Shown here in pieces: positions 46,864 through 59,075 of a stretch of 64,000 bases of DNA. This stretch comes from Isoetes taiwanensis. Its lineage: Eukaryota; Streptophyta; Lycopodiopsida; Isoetales; Isoetaceae. The notes under the pieces were generated by a model that saw nothing but the letters and a program-made list of their open reading frames with translations, did no database searches and was not told where the DNA came from. The position numbers were made by a program, and so were the translations under genes. Position 1 is the first letter of the stretch. Every line of letters starts with the position of its first letter. The stretch covers positions 4,620,792 to 4,684,791 of the forward strand of contig JAJEKV010000017.1 in the NCBI GenBank assembly GCA_021234155.1, written 5' to 3'.

Positions 46864-46935
46864 TGTGGCTGCTGGGATTCGAGCCCAGGTCTCCACGGCC
46901 ACAACGTGGAATTCTTACCACTAAACTACAGCCAC
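46864..46935 (-). tRNA. trnH-GUG: tRNA-His (GTG)
   Basis: On the minus strand a full cloverleaf can be drawn. The acceptor stem is GTGGCTG / CAGCCAC with discriminator A. The D arm is AGTTTAGTGGTAAGAATT (A box TAGTTTAGTGG). The anticodon loop TTGTGGC has anticodon GTG. The T arm is CTGGG / CCCAG with loop CTCGAAT (B box). The length is 72 nt, typical of plant cytosolic tRNA-His. No intron. Independent RNA polymerase III transcription is expected. Confidence 0.96.
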
Positions 46936-47024
46936 CAAGCATTATTTGAAATCACAAACGTTTACCTAAGTACTCATTAAAAAATAACTTCTTCTAAAAG
47001 CCCTATCCGTAAATCAGACTTCTT

Positions 47025-49783
47025 ATGGCCGTTTTATGGCTATTTCATCTTCCACCGGGCTCGCCGTGTAAGCTCGGGAGGAAGGACAAGTTTGGAGTGA
47101 CAACTACTTCGAATGTTAACCGACAAGATGGTACAAGTTTATACAAAGATTGCCTTTTTTCTGAAGAAAAGTTCTTAGATAATGTTTTAATTACACATTG
47201 TAGATTCAAAATGCAGCCACAAAACCTTCACTCGAAGACTAGGTATGCTAACTGCAACTACAGTGCCATTACTCTTACGAATACCGGACTTGGATGGTCG
47301 TCTTTTCCAAACACATGCAGCTGAGTATGCATGCTTCTTCTGTGCGCCATTTTAGCTGCTAATTTTAGGTTTAAATAAACCTTTTTGTATAAACCATATG
47401 TGTTGCAACATAAATTGATAGTAAACAATTCGTGACTATATGTTATGTCCCATCATATTGTTGAGAACCTATTATTCTATCTATTCCCTAATATGCCAAT
47501 ATTTGAAACTAGTTGTTTGAAACAGTAAGTCATCTGATGATTTAGAAGAAAGTCCATTGTGAGCATTTACTAGAGACGTTTCTTTATATGCACAGGGCAC
47601 AATCCCACAATATCAGCCCATTGTAACTAGTAAAGCGTGGATTTTATATTTTCCCAGTCATTGAGAATTTCAGCTGGAAGATGTACAGAATTATATGTTT
47701 TTGTTCAGATCTTTGATAAAATGCAGAATTCTTCTGTTCTATTGACTGATTATTATTATAATTTAATATATACCAAGGGTGAAAGATGAGATGCTCCAGA
47801 GGTTGAAAGATGAACTCAAGAAGGTTGTCACAAAGCAGAAGGCACCAGGATTACTTCGTCTTGTCTTTCATGATGCTGGAACATTCAATGCCATGAAACA
47901 GTCAGGTGAATCATAAGCTTAACTCGGTGGCCATTCCTGTTCTTTATGTCAGTAATTTATTGCTGTCTGTGTACGAGATTTTTTTTTAATGGATACTAAC
48001 ATGAAGCTAGCCGAAAGATAAGAGTCATATTTAAGGTGCCTTCAATCTCGAGGGAGCAATGCATTGTTTATTACGTCTGCCTATAATATGGCATTTGGAT
48101 TCTAACGCAATAGCAAAATGTCCAGAAGAGTTTAGCAAAGCTGGATTATAAAGCCATTTCATATATATTGGGGCATCCTCTGGATTTCAAATTGTCCAAG
48201 ATCACTAGGTAAATTATCAGAGCCACTAAATGCAATGTAGATCAAAGGCCTCGCCATCACTCTCGAGGATCACAAAGATTCAAGGGAAAAAAGAAGCTAG
48301 CCCAAGTCAAATTCAATATGCAGAAACACTGCATTGGAATGGAATCCATATGCCTTCGGGTCACAAGCTTTTATTTGTTTCCTTTACTATTTGCACTTTG
48401 CCACGAAGCAAAATATTATGTAAAATGAAACCACGTTATGGATCTTTCATTTTGACTTGGGCATTATGCAGGAGGGATGAATGGATCTATAGTATTAGAG
48501 CTTGACAGACCTGAAAATGCAGGTCTAATGCGTTCAGTAAAGGTCATCTTTCAAATATATGAGGATTGGCAACTGCCATTGGCCACCATACACTTACAAT
48601 CTTTTGAAATTTTGTGTTTCAGATACTGGAGAAGGTGAAGAGTACAGTTGATTCAGGTTTGCACTAAACCCTCCATCCTAGCACGACACTTGCTATGCAC
48701 TGACAAAATAAATGTTAAAATGCAGTTTCTTGGGCAGACTTGATTGCCACTGCTGGAGCTGAAGCAATATCTGTTTGTGGTGGGCCAGAAATATCAGTAT
48801 CGGTTGGGAGGGTTGACTCAAGGTGAACCAACAAGGCATCTAATGTTTCCTTTATATGTTGTTGAATTCAGTAGTTCTCAAAATGTTTGTATCTTACAAT
48901 GAGCTCAATATTGTTGAATTAGGTCTCAATGTTAAGTATCTGATAATGATCTCTATTGTCTAAAGGATTCGAAATCAGTGTCAATAGCTTTATGGCTGCT
49001 TCCTAATTCAGCAAACTTTAGGAAAAATGTATGTATCATTCTTTTTCTGCCTTAACTGATATGTGCTTCCAATAGTGTACCTGATCCAGAAGGGGAACTT
49101 CCGGAAGAAAACTTAACTGCGAATTCTCTGAAGGCAATTTTCAAAGCCAAAGGTTTTTCGTAAGTACAAATTTTGATTAACTAGATATTTTTGTATGGTT
49201 AAGTTTGAATTGCCATCAGCCACATTTGCCATGGATCAGAACACAGGAAATGGTTGTATTATCTGGCGCTCACACCATTGGTGGGAAAGGCTTTGGAAAT
49301 CCTGGGTCGTTTGATAATTCCTATTTCAAGATACTTGTCCAGCGGCCATGGGCCATTTCAGGTAGTAAAAAGGACCTTGGAGGTAGTGTTTTGTAGTCCA
49401 TATAATTTTGAGACACCACGTTAGATTCAAGATATCCATCTTGCTCAGATCCGTGGAATGCCAAAAAGGTTCCAATTGAGTCAAATCACTTTTTATTTTC
49501 TTGCAATAACATTTTAGGAAACTTTATGGACAGGCAAGGAAATGACCTCAATGGTGGGATTGCCAACAGACCGTGCAATTGCTGAAGATGGCGATTGTCA
49601 AAGGTCCAGTCTTGATTGAGCAATTTCTCTGCTTGTCAGTAAACTCTTGTATTAACATAAGGTGCATGTATCAGATGGCTGCAGCTCTATTCTCAAGATG
49701 AAGAACTATTTTTTAAGGACTTCTCTGCAGCATATCTGAAATTAACTAACTTGGGTGCCAACTGGAAGGCAAGGACTCTCTAG
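47025..49783 (+). CDS. APX6: Ascorbate peroxidase-related protein (APX-R/APX6)
   Basis: Exons 47778-47905, 48472-48542, 48623-48656, 48726-48822, 49076-49159, 49240-49361, 49534-49603 and 49675-49783 join in frame with GT-AG borders. Exon 1 is less sure. I use 47025-47242, ending AG-GTATGC in the right phase, for a product near 310 residues. The heme-peroxidase landmarks are clear: LLRLVFHDAGTF (distal Arg and His, with Phe where classical ascorbate peroxidase has Trp), SGGMNGSIVLELDRPEN, SWADLIATAGAEA, CGGPEI, PDPEG, VVLSGAHTIGGKGFGNP (proximal His), FDNSYFKIL, MTSMVGLPTDRA and the C-terminal FFKDFSAAYLKL. This pattern is that of the plastid/mitochondrial APX-R family, which acts in peroxide metabolism apart from classical ascorbate peroxidases. 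No lesion seen. The N-terminus is not an obvious transit peptide, and another 5' exon is possible. Confidence 0.92.
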
Positions 49784-51420
49784 TGAGGTTTGTCAGATGG
49801 CGTACATGGTTTAAACACAATGGAGCAGAATGTTATTTTCCTATGAAGAGATATTCGTGCATGCTCTTTGCTGACATGGCAGTGGGGTTCAAGATGCTCC
49901 TTGAAAGTGTGATATGCGTGTCCTGAGCTCGCTGTGATAATTCGGCTCTTGATTATAGTCTTGCATCACTACATAAAGAAGGCCACAAGCAGAAAACGGT
50001 GGAAATAAATAGGAGAATACAGAAAAAGCGGAAGCAAACAAAGGGAAGAGCACAATGATAACCACCGTATGTCAAAATGGAGAGCCACAGAATAAGGCGC
50101 AGGGGCATTTACACTAAATGGAATGGCTATGTTGTTTGTTAGCAGTGGCAACATTTTCTAAAGGGAGAACATTTTCTTGTATCAGTTCATGGCATTTGGG
50201 ACAGCATTCCGGTGCGGGTCACCTGCCACGCCGGAATGCTGGACCAAATGTCTTGAACTGACAATATGGTATTTTGCGAAGCCGATATTTTTTCTAAGGT
50301 CCGGCGATGGTGATGGCGAGGTCTCTAGCTGCCCCTTGTTTCGCACCAGCTTCTATGTTTAAGCAAGGCTGAGGGTAGGCAGAGATTTGCTTTAGTTTTG
50401 CAAGGAACTAGCATGTTTTTGCCAAAAGGAAGATCTAGGAGCTGATTTCTCCAATAGATTCAGCGACGGCAATGGCACGGGAAGCAAGCAGACGAAGCTG
50501 TATGCTCTGTGACCCATGCTCTGTGTTTCTTCTGTTTCTGGAACTAGAATGCTTTGCGTTTCTTCTGTTTGGCTCTGGCACGTAAGGAAGCAGACAAAGC
50601 TTATGCATGCTCTGCTTTTCTAAGCTACAAGCAAGCTATGCCTATAGTTACATGCGATTCATGACTGGCCTTGCTTTCTTAACCTAGCGTAGAGCTGCAC
50701 AAAGAAACATAGTGCAGGAGGGGAGGGGAGGGGAGGGCGCAGGGCAGATTCAAGCTAAAAAAAGCAGAAAAACTAGGCAAATGCAAGGTTGGGGTGGAGG
50801 TTAGGGTGTTAGAGGGTAAGGTGTGAATTTTAGCGCCATGTGAAGAGAATATGTATTAACTAGAATGTTGGGGAAGCTGTTTTGAACGAAACTTGATAAC
50901 TTCCCATTTTAATATCTCCAATTCTATTATATTGCACATATTATAGCCTCTAAAATGCAATTCTATTATATTGCACGCTAGGCTCTAAAATACACGAATA
51001 CACGTTCGATCATCAATAATTGCTAATCCTCACCATTGAAAAAGGGCATATTCCCAATGATATGCCCTGTCCCTAAACCAGAGCCCTTCAATCTAAGTCA
51101 AGATGGGGTCAAAACCCCATTTGGACGTCACCCTAAGGTGGATGAGGATGTATTCGATTGGAGTCAACTATGTACATACACACAAGTACAACACAATTAA
51201 ACCTGTTCACACAAGTACAACACAATTGAACCTGTTCTGCAAACATATAGTTAAACCAGCGTGTGTCCTACAAATCAATATTGTGCACAACAATGTCACT
51301 TGTAAGAAGCTTTACAATGGAGCCATGTACATGCAAGCCCAAGCGTAACTCCCTTCACAAAGTCCACAATAACCTGCTGCACAACCTGCGGCAGTTTATA
51401 ACATAATAAACAAAGAAATA
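49784..51420. other. Intergenic
   Basis: The first 100 to 200 bases are probably the 3' untranslated region of the peroxidase gene. An inverted pair CATTCCGGTG / CACGCCGGAATG sits near 50204-50239. (GGGGA)n runs at 50719-50738. No gene recognised. Confidence 0.55.
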
Positions 51421-51424
51421 AGAC

Positions 51425-51525
51425 AATGAAGCACGAGGAGTTGAACCTCGCTGGCCGAAACCAGTACCCTGATGCTTCTCCAACCATAATGGGGCTCCCC
51501 AAAGGGCTCCCCATTATGGCAGGGG
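51425..51525 (-). repeat. tRNA-like SINE head next to a palindrome
   Basis: On the minus strand GAAGCATCAGGGTACTGG...CGAGGTTCAACTCCTCGTGCTTC pairs as a short acceptor-like stem (GAAGCA/TGCTTC) and a perfect T arm with the B box GGTTCAACTCC. It is too short (about 54 nt) for a tRNA. Next to it CCATAATGGGG...CCCCATTATGG makes an 11-bp palindrome containing the repeated word GGGCTCCCC. Best read as a SINE or tRNA-derived fragment. Confidence 0.45.
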
Positions 51526-51723
51526 GCTAATCCCATGCAAATGTTATACAAATGCACATGCAATTAACTTAAGAAGGAAGATTCAGCAAAACATTTTTAA
51601 ACTTTCGTGATGCACTATTCATGTTCCATGCACGCCATGCAATGCAACTAAATCAAGGAAACAACACCAAGAAACAGTTCAAAGTTCCACAATAGATCAC
51701 TTCACATCAGTTGGTTGTAATGT

Positions 51724-53680
51724 TTAAAGCCTCCGCGTGCCTCCTCGCAAGCCTGTTTTACGCCTGTGCGCATGTCAGAGGCAGAAAAGATAACAATAGA
51801 ATTGCAACATCATACCAAAGTACCTATCAATATGCCTGAGTTCTCGCAGCAGCAGTCCCCATGCCAAATTCATATGACTTCTAAGTGCCTGCCTTTCTCT
51901 TGTGGAGACAGCGACCTCATCCCACTCCATAGTACCAATCGTCTCTTCAAGTTCATGAAAGAGACGGCCCAATTGCACGGATGCTGCAACAGTTTCAGCA
52001 AGTGTGTTTATGTTAACAACGCTAGTGAGTAATTCAGAAGCCACATGGGCATGTTCTGCATCTGGAGATGCTATACTAGGATGTGGCAGGCCATTATAAG
52101 ACTTTCTACAAAAGGGGGGTGAGGAGCAGCTGCTTGAGGCAATGGAGGCTCAGGGGGTCTGTCAGGAGGTGCAGATAGGTCAGCCACTTCTTCGTGCCCA
52201 TTCTCCATCCGGGCATCCGGAAACAATGGCATAGGCATACCCCTGCATGCATCTAAAGTCAGTACTATAACACTAGAAGAAAACAAAGTTGCAACAGAAG
52301 TGAAACATAGGGAAATAGCATTCATCGAAAGGGCTTACAAACTGCCAAGTAACATAAACATAAATTGCAGAAGTAATGATCAATTCACAGCCATTGTGTA
52401 ATCAACACAATCCAAGGAGATATAATCAGGTTGGTCAGAAGTCCCTTCCATTCCAGGCCTGTATTCATTGTCATCAATGTCCACGAAACCCTCATCCCCA
52501 TCTCCAGGACTGGGGACATCATCATAGTACCTCTTCCGTGCCTTACCTATTCGCTCCACAGGTTACATACCTGCAGGAACATTAAAAATCACACATTGTA
52601 CGTCACTAGGCATGGCCTGCGAGGGATTGAGAGTTATTCTCCATGCAGCCTTCACCCGATGCTCTAAAATAAAAGCACAGTTAGTGGGCAAGATCCATTG
52701 ACTAGACACAATGAATTTGCCAGTCCTGAGCATCCGGCATACAGTATAAACTAGAGAAGCAGACAGTTGCTTCCTGCCATGGTATTTAACAAAGTGATGA
52801 GCCCTGTGCAACAGATTTTTGTTATCCAACACAACGACACTCTTCAAGTCACCTGCACCATGAAGCAGATAGAGATCTTTCCCCATCTCCACCTGCCTCT
52901 TAGAAACATTATGCAAACAAACCTTGAAATGGACTTTACCAAAATCCTTTAAACAGTATCCTACTAATCCCTCAAAACAATGCATTCTGGTATTTTTAAG
53001 CGCCTTGCATATCAGGAGGATGCCCGCCGGTCTTTGAGCTCCCCACCCAAAGAACCTCTTGATGGCAGCATTTACGGCACGAGGAGTCTTCAAGGTCGTC
53101 CTAAGCACCCCCTGGCAGTGCAAGTGGTCCAGGTCTGATCCCCTTTCAAGGGCTACAGCACCAGCAACAGTCTGGGTCTTGAAGAAATTCACAAGTTTCT
53201 CAAACATGGGAAGGGGAACATCAGCCCCAGCATAACCCAAAGTGAGGCTTACATCCAACAAACCGGTTCCCTCATCCTCACCCTCTACTCTACCCCTACC
53301 CTTCGACATGCCCTCCCTATCCCCCACAGAAAAAGCATCATCAACACAAGCGAATTTAGCTTCAGGAGGTAAACTCTGTTTCTAGATCTGGCTGCCCTCT
53401 TCAACATATTACCTGGGTTGCAGAATAGCACAGCAGAAACAGAAAATCCAGTACACTAGCAACACAACAAGCAGACAACAAGGATGAAGGCGACCTCCAA
53501 AGATTTGCCAAGACCAGCCGTTTCACACCACATAAATATGAACCACTGCCACAGAACATCCACAAAAACAAACACCACACTAACCTGCTACTGCAAGACG
53601 GCATGCTGGCACGCCCTCCTCAGCTGTGGACGGAACTCCATCTCCTCTGATCCATCCGCTCCACGCGGACGCGAAGACAT
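51724..53680 (-). CDS. Gene with an HUH Rep-like endonuclease domain, possibly broken
   Basis: Minus strand. The main exon (about 53380-52566) has the three motifs of rolling-circle Rep nucleases in order and spacing, counted from codon 53327: DVSLTL at 25-30 (motif 1), HLHCQG at 68-73 (HUH, metal binding) and YCLKD at 124-128 (catalytic Tyr and Lys). A probable first exon, MSSRPRGADGSEEMEFRPQL, starts at 53680. After the Rep part an acidic tail (YYDDVPSPGDGDEGFVDIDD) follows in frame, but behind a TAA at 52563-52565. Further likely exons are 52242-51824 (Pro-rich, then a helical stretch with LAETVAASVQLGRLFHELEE) and 51763-51724 (basic, stop TAA). A C6 run near 52118-52123 needs a frame change. 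I see no Walker A helicase motif. It could be a single-strand DNA transposon gene, a domesticated Rep, or an old integrated replicon. I do not recognise a specific family. Confidence 0.6.
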
Positions 53681-55711
53681 GGGCACGACTGCACTTCTAA
53701 AAACTGAAATTTCCAAACAAAACCCTACAGACCATTGAATAACCAAAACCCATATGCTGACATCAGAATTATACCAAAATACCATACGAATACACTTTCA
53801 AACCTTTGAAAACCTTATGTAAGCCCACACCAAAACAACATTTTGGAAACTTAATCAAAACCAAGGCTCTTTATCTCCAAAGCTTTAAAATAACAATCAA
53901 AATGAATAAACTTAAATATTATTGATGCTTGAAGAGGTAAGAGGTAGATCAGTTATTGCTAGCAACACTCTGCATGTGAAGAGGATGTTGATACAAAAAT
54001 GGAGAACATAATTAAAATGCTTTTCACAAATTTTAATGTTCAAACCCAAAAACTTAACAAATAGTGATTTTCATAGAACAATAGTGATTTTTATAGAACA
54101 GTAGCTTCAGGCATGTGATTAATAATGCAACTTTGAGATAAAGAGTTTTAAGCTAAACAAATGCTGCAAACTGAACAAAATATATGAACAAATCATGTGT
54201 CTTGCAATAGAGTCAATCGTGATGTTAGCTAGAATTGTACATTTGTTTCTTAGACCATAATGTGTACATTATTCTTCAGTGTTCTGCATATATCTGTTGT
54301 AGCAATCATTGTATTGCTTTGCACCACTTGCATCTCAAGTGGAGAAATATATATATGAATCTAAAGCAATATATCTGAGCATCTAGGCTAGCAAGTTTAA
54401 AACAGGCTTTGCTTAAGCATGGGTTTGAAACAAATGAAGTCAAAAGCTGAGGTTAGCATTAAAGGATCCAAGATAAGTAAAGGATCCAAGATAAGGTCCG
54501 CACCTCCACCTCCAGTAAATATTTCACATCCTTGGAGAGCAAAAAATGGAGCAATAATTGCATACTATATTGGGTTCATCTAATAGAAAGGCAACAATTT
54601 CAGAAATTGCATGAAGAATCAAGTGGCAGCTTTAGGAACTCAGCTGCACATTGGAACTTGAGGTTGTTTGTCAAATATATAAAAGAATGGAAAATGCCTT
54701 GTTCACTGTACAAAAGATATCCAAGGTTGCTTGCTTGCAATCTGTAAATGCAGGCAAGTTCAAGAATGCAAAGTTCAGAAGCTGACTTTCATAAAGTGTT
54801 GAGTTTTATAAAGCGTTGTAGTTTCAGACCTTGCATACAAAAAACGAATTGCAAAGAGTCGTTCATGCAAGAAATAAAATTAATTTGCAAAAATACCACA
54901 GAGCCATGGAAGAAAGATGTCTGAACACCCATGGTTTTTGCGGGTATGATCGAACATCTTATCTGCCAATGATATTGTGAAACAGAAGCTTGGTCTCAAG
55001 CACATGCCAGCTAAACAAAGAATCAATGCATTGATTTTGAAGGCTTCTTTTTCTAGCCATTCCAACTTGATTTTCTTGACATGGCACCTGCTGTACACTG
55101 AACTCTAAGGATTTGAACCTTGCAAATCTAGTGCCCCATATATTTTCCTTGCCAAGGTTGTGTAATCTTACAAATTTGTTTAATCCTTCACAATATGATT
55201 GAGCTGCACAGTGACCACCTTAAGAGATTGAAAATGCCATAAGAAAGAATACAATATAATAGCACATTACCTGAAAAATTGCTCAAAGCCAAATCCCAAG
55301 ATTAATACTCGAACCTTGTACTGCTTGCAAGCAGTTAGAAATCTTAATACTACCTATTAAGTGGCAAAGCATGCTGATGCAGAATCTGCAAGAAAATCTC
55401 TCCGATTACACCAGACTGCAGAATTGGGTCGGATTTTGGAAGGCAAAGATTTTACTTAATATATTTGCCACTGCTTTCTTTACATTCGTAGCTTCAGCCT
55501 CTGCACACAGACCACAGTTGGCAAATCCTATATAATAAGATTATAGTGTATGTATGTCTTCAACCTCGCCCTAAATTGGACGGTTTGGATCCATTCATGC
55601 CAGTGGCGTCATCTTTGCCTTCCCTTCCAAGTTACCTTTCTAATTTGGGTTTTTGTTAACGGCAAGAGCAGCACAGGTCCGTTAAGGAGCCTTATTTTTA
55701 TTAGGGCAGCT
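53681..55711. other. Intergenic, AT-rich
   Basis: No gene, tRNA or clear repeat seen. The direct word AACAATAGTGATTTT repeats near 54060-54095. The last 150 bases are probably promoter and leader of the next gene. Confidence 0.55.
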
Positions 55712-56268
55712 ATGGCGGAGCAGGGCAGCGGATTTTTGAAAGCTTCCTCTTTGTTTTTTGGTTTTGTAGTCGGATTCCAGGCAGCCAAGGTACCCTCTAT
55801 TTTCTTCTCAATTGATTCTTGGATTTGACAGGTGATGTGAGCTCATTGATTTTCCTATGGGAGATTTGGTTATTGGAGTTTGTTTCGAGCACAAGAAAGA
55901 AGGGGCTCTTCGTCTCATATATGTACTGCTCGGTTTTTTTTATTTGTGTTCGCATTCAATCTAAGATCCAAGCTGCCGGGTTTGATTGTAGTTGTTGATC
56001 TTCAGCAAATTTCATCCAGTTTCGGTCGAATTTTTCAACAATGAGGAAAAATACATCTATTCTTTCGAAGTTTTATTTTGTAGTATCTTGCAGTTTGAGT
56101 AGCTTTAAGCAAGACATTGTATGACATTGTTGCAAATGACCTATGTATTTGGCTACAAAAGTGCTTTTAAGGGAATATTTTCAATCTCATGTTGGCTGCT
56201 TATAGAAGGGCACCCAAGAATATGTGGAAAAGGTCATTGACATGGATGTCAAATTTGATTGTAGATGA
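55712..56268 (+). CDS. Possible 46-residue membrane protein, unrecognised
   Basis: Two exons (55712-55789 and 56206-56268) join in phase at AAG-GTACCC and TTATAG-AAGGGC. They encode MAEQGSGFLKASSLFFGFVV, then GFQAAKKGTQEYVEKVIDMD and VKFDCR before TGA. A single hydrophobic segment (about residues 12-22) with a basic side and an acidic/amphipathic C-terminus would suit a small organelle-membrane subunit. The start has a purine at -3 and G at +4. I cannot name a family, and it might be longer with other splicing. Confidence 0.45.
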
Positions 56269-57640
56269 AAAGGTTAGCTCTTTAATTCTTCATAAATCAT
56301 TCAAAACCCCAGCATTGCCTCACAGTTCAAGCTTTTCATCTGCCATCTTAAATCCAATGCTGATGATTTTTGGGAGTTTGATATGCAGATAATATGTGAG
56401 TCAGCCAGCAAGAATAAAGGGCATCATATCACAACCTTTTCCAGTAGTAGCGGATAAAAAAGAATGGTAAGGATTTCAATTTGAACTCATCTCCAGACTT
56501 CTCTTTCTTTTGCATCATTCAAGCCGGAAGCACCAGACTGAAACGTGAAGACGGCATTTTCATAATGGTTTTGATATGACAGTTCAATTTTTCTCCAGAG
56601 AAGGCCATGTTACCTGCTTCTTCTTTTCCGAAGTGTTCGATCTTCGATATAAGCCTTATATGATAAGGTGAAAGGGCATTAACCTTTACTTACTAATTAT
56701 GGTTACAATTTTGCAAGCTATCCTATAAAAAGTGTAAGTGAGATTTGTCTTAGATCTGCTGATATCTATTTTAAGGCATCCATTTAAAAGCAATGGTGAT
56801 GACAGGTTGCTATTATCTGGTTCCTTTTATTGTCATGTCGGTGTACAAAAAGACACTTTATACAATATAGATGCATGTGCGATATACACAGAGGACAAAC
56901 AGGTTTGGTACTTTCAATTGAGCATAATGTGTATACAACCACATTGCACAAATGACAGGTGTTGCATTTGTGATCGTGCTCCCACTTTTTGCTGGCAACT
57001 TCATTTGTAATAAGTGGCATGCAAATCAAGAAGCTGTTAAGTTGTTTGTATGTCAAGGATGCAACATTTTCATCAGATTAACACAAGGTTGAAGAAATTG
57101 CATCACCTGACACGAAACATTCCACATTGCATGGATGTACTGCAAATTATCAGGTGTGGATTGCATATGCCAAGTTGCTATAGTTACATGAAGAACATAA
57201 TAAAGATATATGTTCTGTAGTATATCTTCTAAGATCTGCAATCAGAAATATAAATATTACATTGATGATTTGTTCTGATAAATTACATGAGACCATCCAA
57301 TAGGTGCACAAATTCTTCATAAAACTTAGCGACACTTGACTATGGACACATATGCATCTACCTAATGCCATTTGCCTAAAATAAGAACTCTCATAAGACG
57401 TGTTGTGGCACTTGGGAACACATTGTACAACATTTCTAAATGAATAGGACACCTTAACACAACTATAATAAATGCAACAATTCTGGGAAGGGACTCGCAA
57501 GAGACACAAAACCGGCCGACTACCAGAGAACTTCCTCAACTATAAGCCGATGGTGTAAAACCTGCAAGCAACACAAAGAACTCTAAAAAACACCCATGAA
57601 TAGTTAGAGAAAATCCAACATGTAGTAGAAAAAAGAAGAG
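56269..57640. other. Non-coding
   Basis: No recognisable gene or element. Scattered short frames on both strands have no family resemblance. Confidence 0.55.
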
Positions 57641-57860
57641 CGTCACCCAATAGGGTGGAGAACAGCATCACCCAACGGGTGGAAAACAATTACGTAAAAA
57701 GAAATATGCGTCACCCTCGAGGTGGAAATAAACAGCAGCACCCGTAGGTGAAGATAGCATCACCCATAGGGTGGAGAAAAGCGTCACCCAACGGGTGGAT
57801 AACAATCATGTAAAAAGAAATATGCGTCACCCTCGAGGTGGAAATAAACAGCATCACCCG
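57641..57860. repeat. Cluster of CACCC-loop-GGGTG hairpins
   Basis: Eight copies of GCRTCACCC-N3/4-GGGTGGA within 220 bases, each an imperfect palindrome with a variable loop (AAT, AAC, TCGA, ATA). A longer unit of about 117 bp (hairpin, CAAT-ATG/ACG-TAAAAAGAAATATGCG, hairpin, GGAAATAAACAGCA) is present twice. The same hairpin recurs at 40303-40344, 60964-61006 and 63812-63825. Confidence 0.85.
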
Positions 57861-57924
57861 GATAGAGAAAGATAAGCATCAATGTAAAACCATAAAAAAG
57901 AACGTCAAGAACACGAAACAAACT

Positions 57925-58402
57925 AAAAGTGGCCATTAGAATGTGCCCAAGATAACACCTTGTGTACAACAACGTAAGACACTCCACATCTAGATAAAGA
58001 GAAGCATAAAAAGGAAAGAAACCCATGTCGCAAAATCTCAATGCGGTGCCAAACGCAATATGCATCATAGCCAGATGAAGTTAAATAGCAAATAGACCCA
58101 TGATATATAATGATCATACCAAAATAGAAAAAGATCCACTACAAGTGCAAAAAGCCCTCAAGAGACAGCTAGAAATAGATTTCTCGAGATAACTAGAATC
58201 ATGCAGAACCAGCACCATGCACAAAACTAGAATGTGCCTAATATAACACCTTGTGTACAATGGTTAACATAAGAGACTCCCCGAAAGATGATCCAATAGA
58301 AACCCATGTCGCAAAATCTCAAGGCGGTGCCAAACGCAATATGCATCATATCCAGAGAAAGCCAAATAGCAAATATACCAATGATATAGAATGATAGCGC
58401 CG
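57925..58402 (+). repeat. Direct duplication, ~180 bp
   Basis: Two copies (57935-58115 and 58228-58402) share AGAATGTGCC, AACACCTTGTGTACAA, AAACCCATGTCGCAAAATCTC, GCGGTGCCAAACGCAATATG and AAATAGCAAATA. They are separated by about 110 bases. A shorter tandem GATGAGGTAAAGTTAGAG follows near 58625-58665. Non-coding. Confidence 0.85.
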
Positions 58403-59075
58403 AAAAAACCTAGCATAGTAAAGAACTGCAAGAACACGACGTCAAACTAGAATTTGCCAAATAAGACGTACTGGCGACAAAAATGCAATGCAACCCAGTT
58501 GCTAAACAAGATGTGAATGTGGAACAAAAGACAAATGATAGTGTCAAATGAGAGGTCATAAGGAAAAGAATAGGACCTTTGGAGCGAGGAAGGGATGCGG
58601 CAATATGAATAGCAACGAGGGGTGAGGTAAAGTTAGAGGAGAGATGAGGTAAAGTTAGAGGTAGCAGACATATTAGTGCAAAGTCAAAAGTCACGAGGAA
58701 GGTCCAGAAGCAAAATGAGGGTGGCATCAAATAGAAGTACCTAGCAAAGAAGTGCAGAAGGTCTGCGAAATGGTCTGGAACAAGAATACAAGAGTGAAGG
58801 TAAATATTAAGAGAGACAAGGTCTGGTCAGGCTAGCAGAGTGAGATTCACCTCATATTCTAAAAACAATACACATGTGCAAAAACATACCCGATAGAAAA
58901 CCCTCTAATGCTCAAGTTAAAACCACGCAAATGCACCCATAAGTTAAAAAAGGCAAATACTCGCGCATCCTCCTAAAGAAATTTCAAACAATTTGAAGGA
59001 CACACATTAGAACAACCTAAGAGGAAAACACTTTCATAAGTAACTTAGGATCATGCAAAAAATGCCTGAAAAGTT

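Noticed and set aside
51428-51481. tRNA gene
   Set aside because: Only the T arm and a short acceptor-like stem pair, the length is about 54 nt and no proper anticodon arm can be drawn. Kept as a tRNA-like SINE fragment.
51724-53680. Integrated geminivirus copy
   Set aside because: The Rep motifs fit the wider HUH superfamily. There is no ATPase motif, coat protein or conserved viral origin, and the gene has several introns, so a specific viral origin is not supported.
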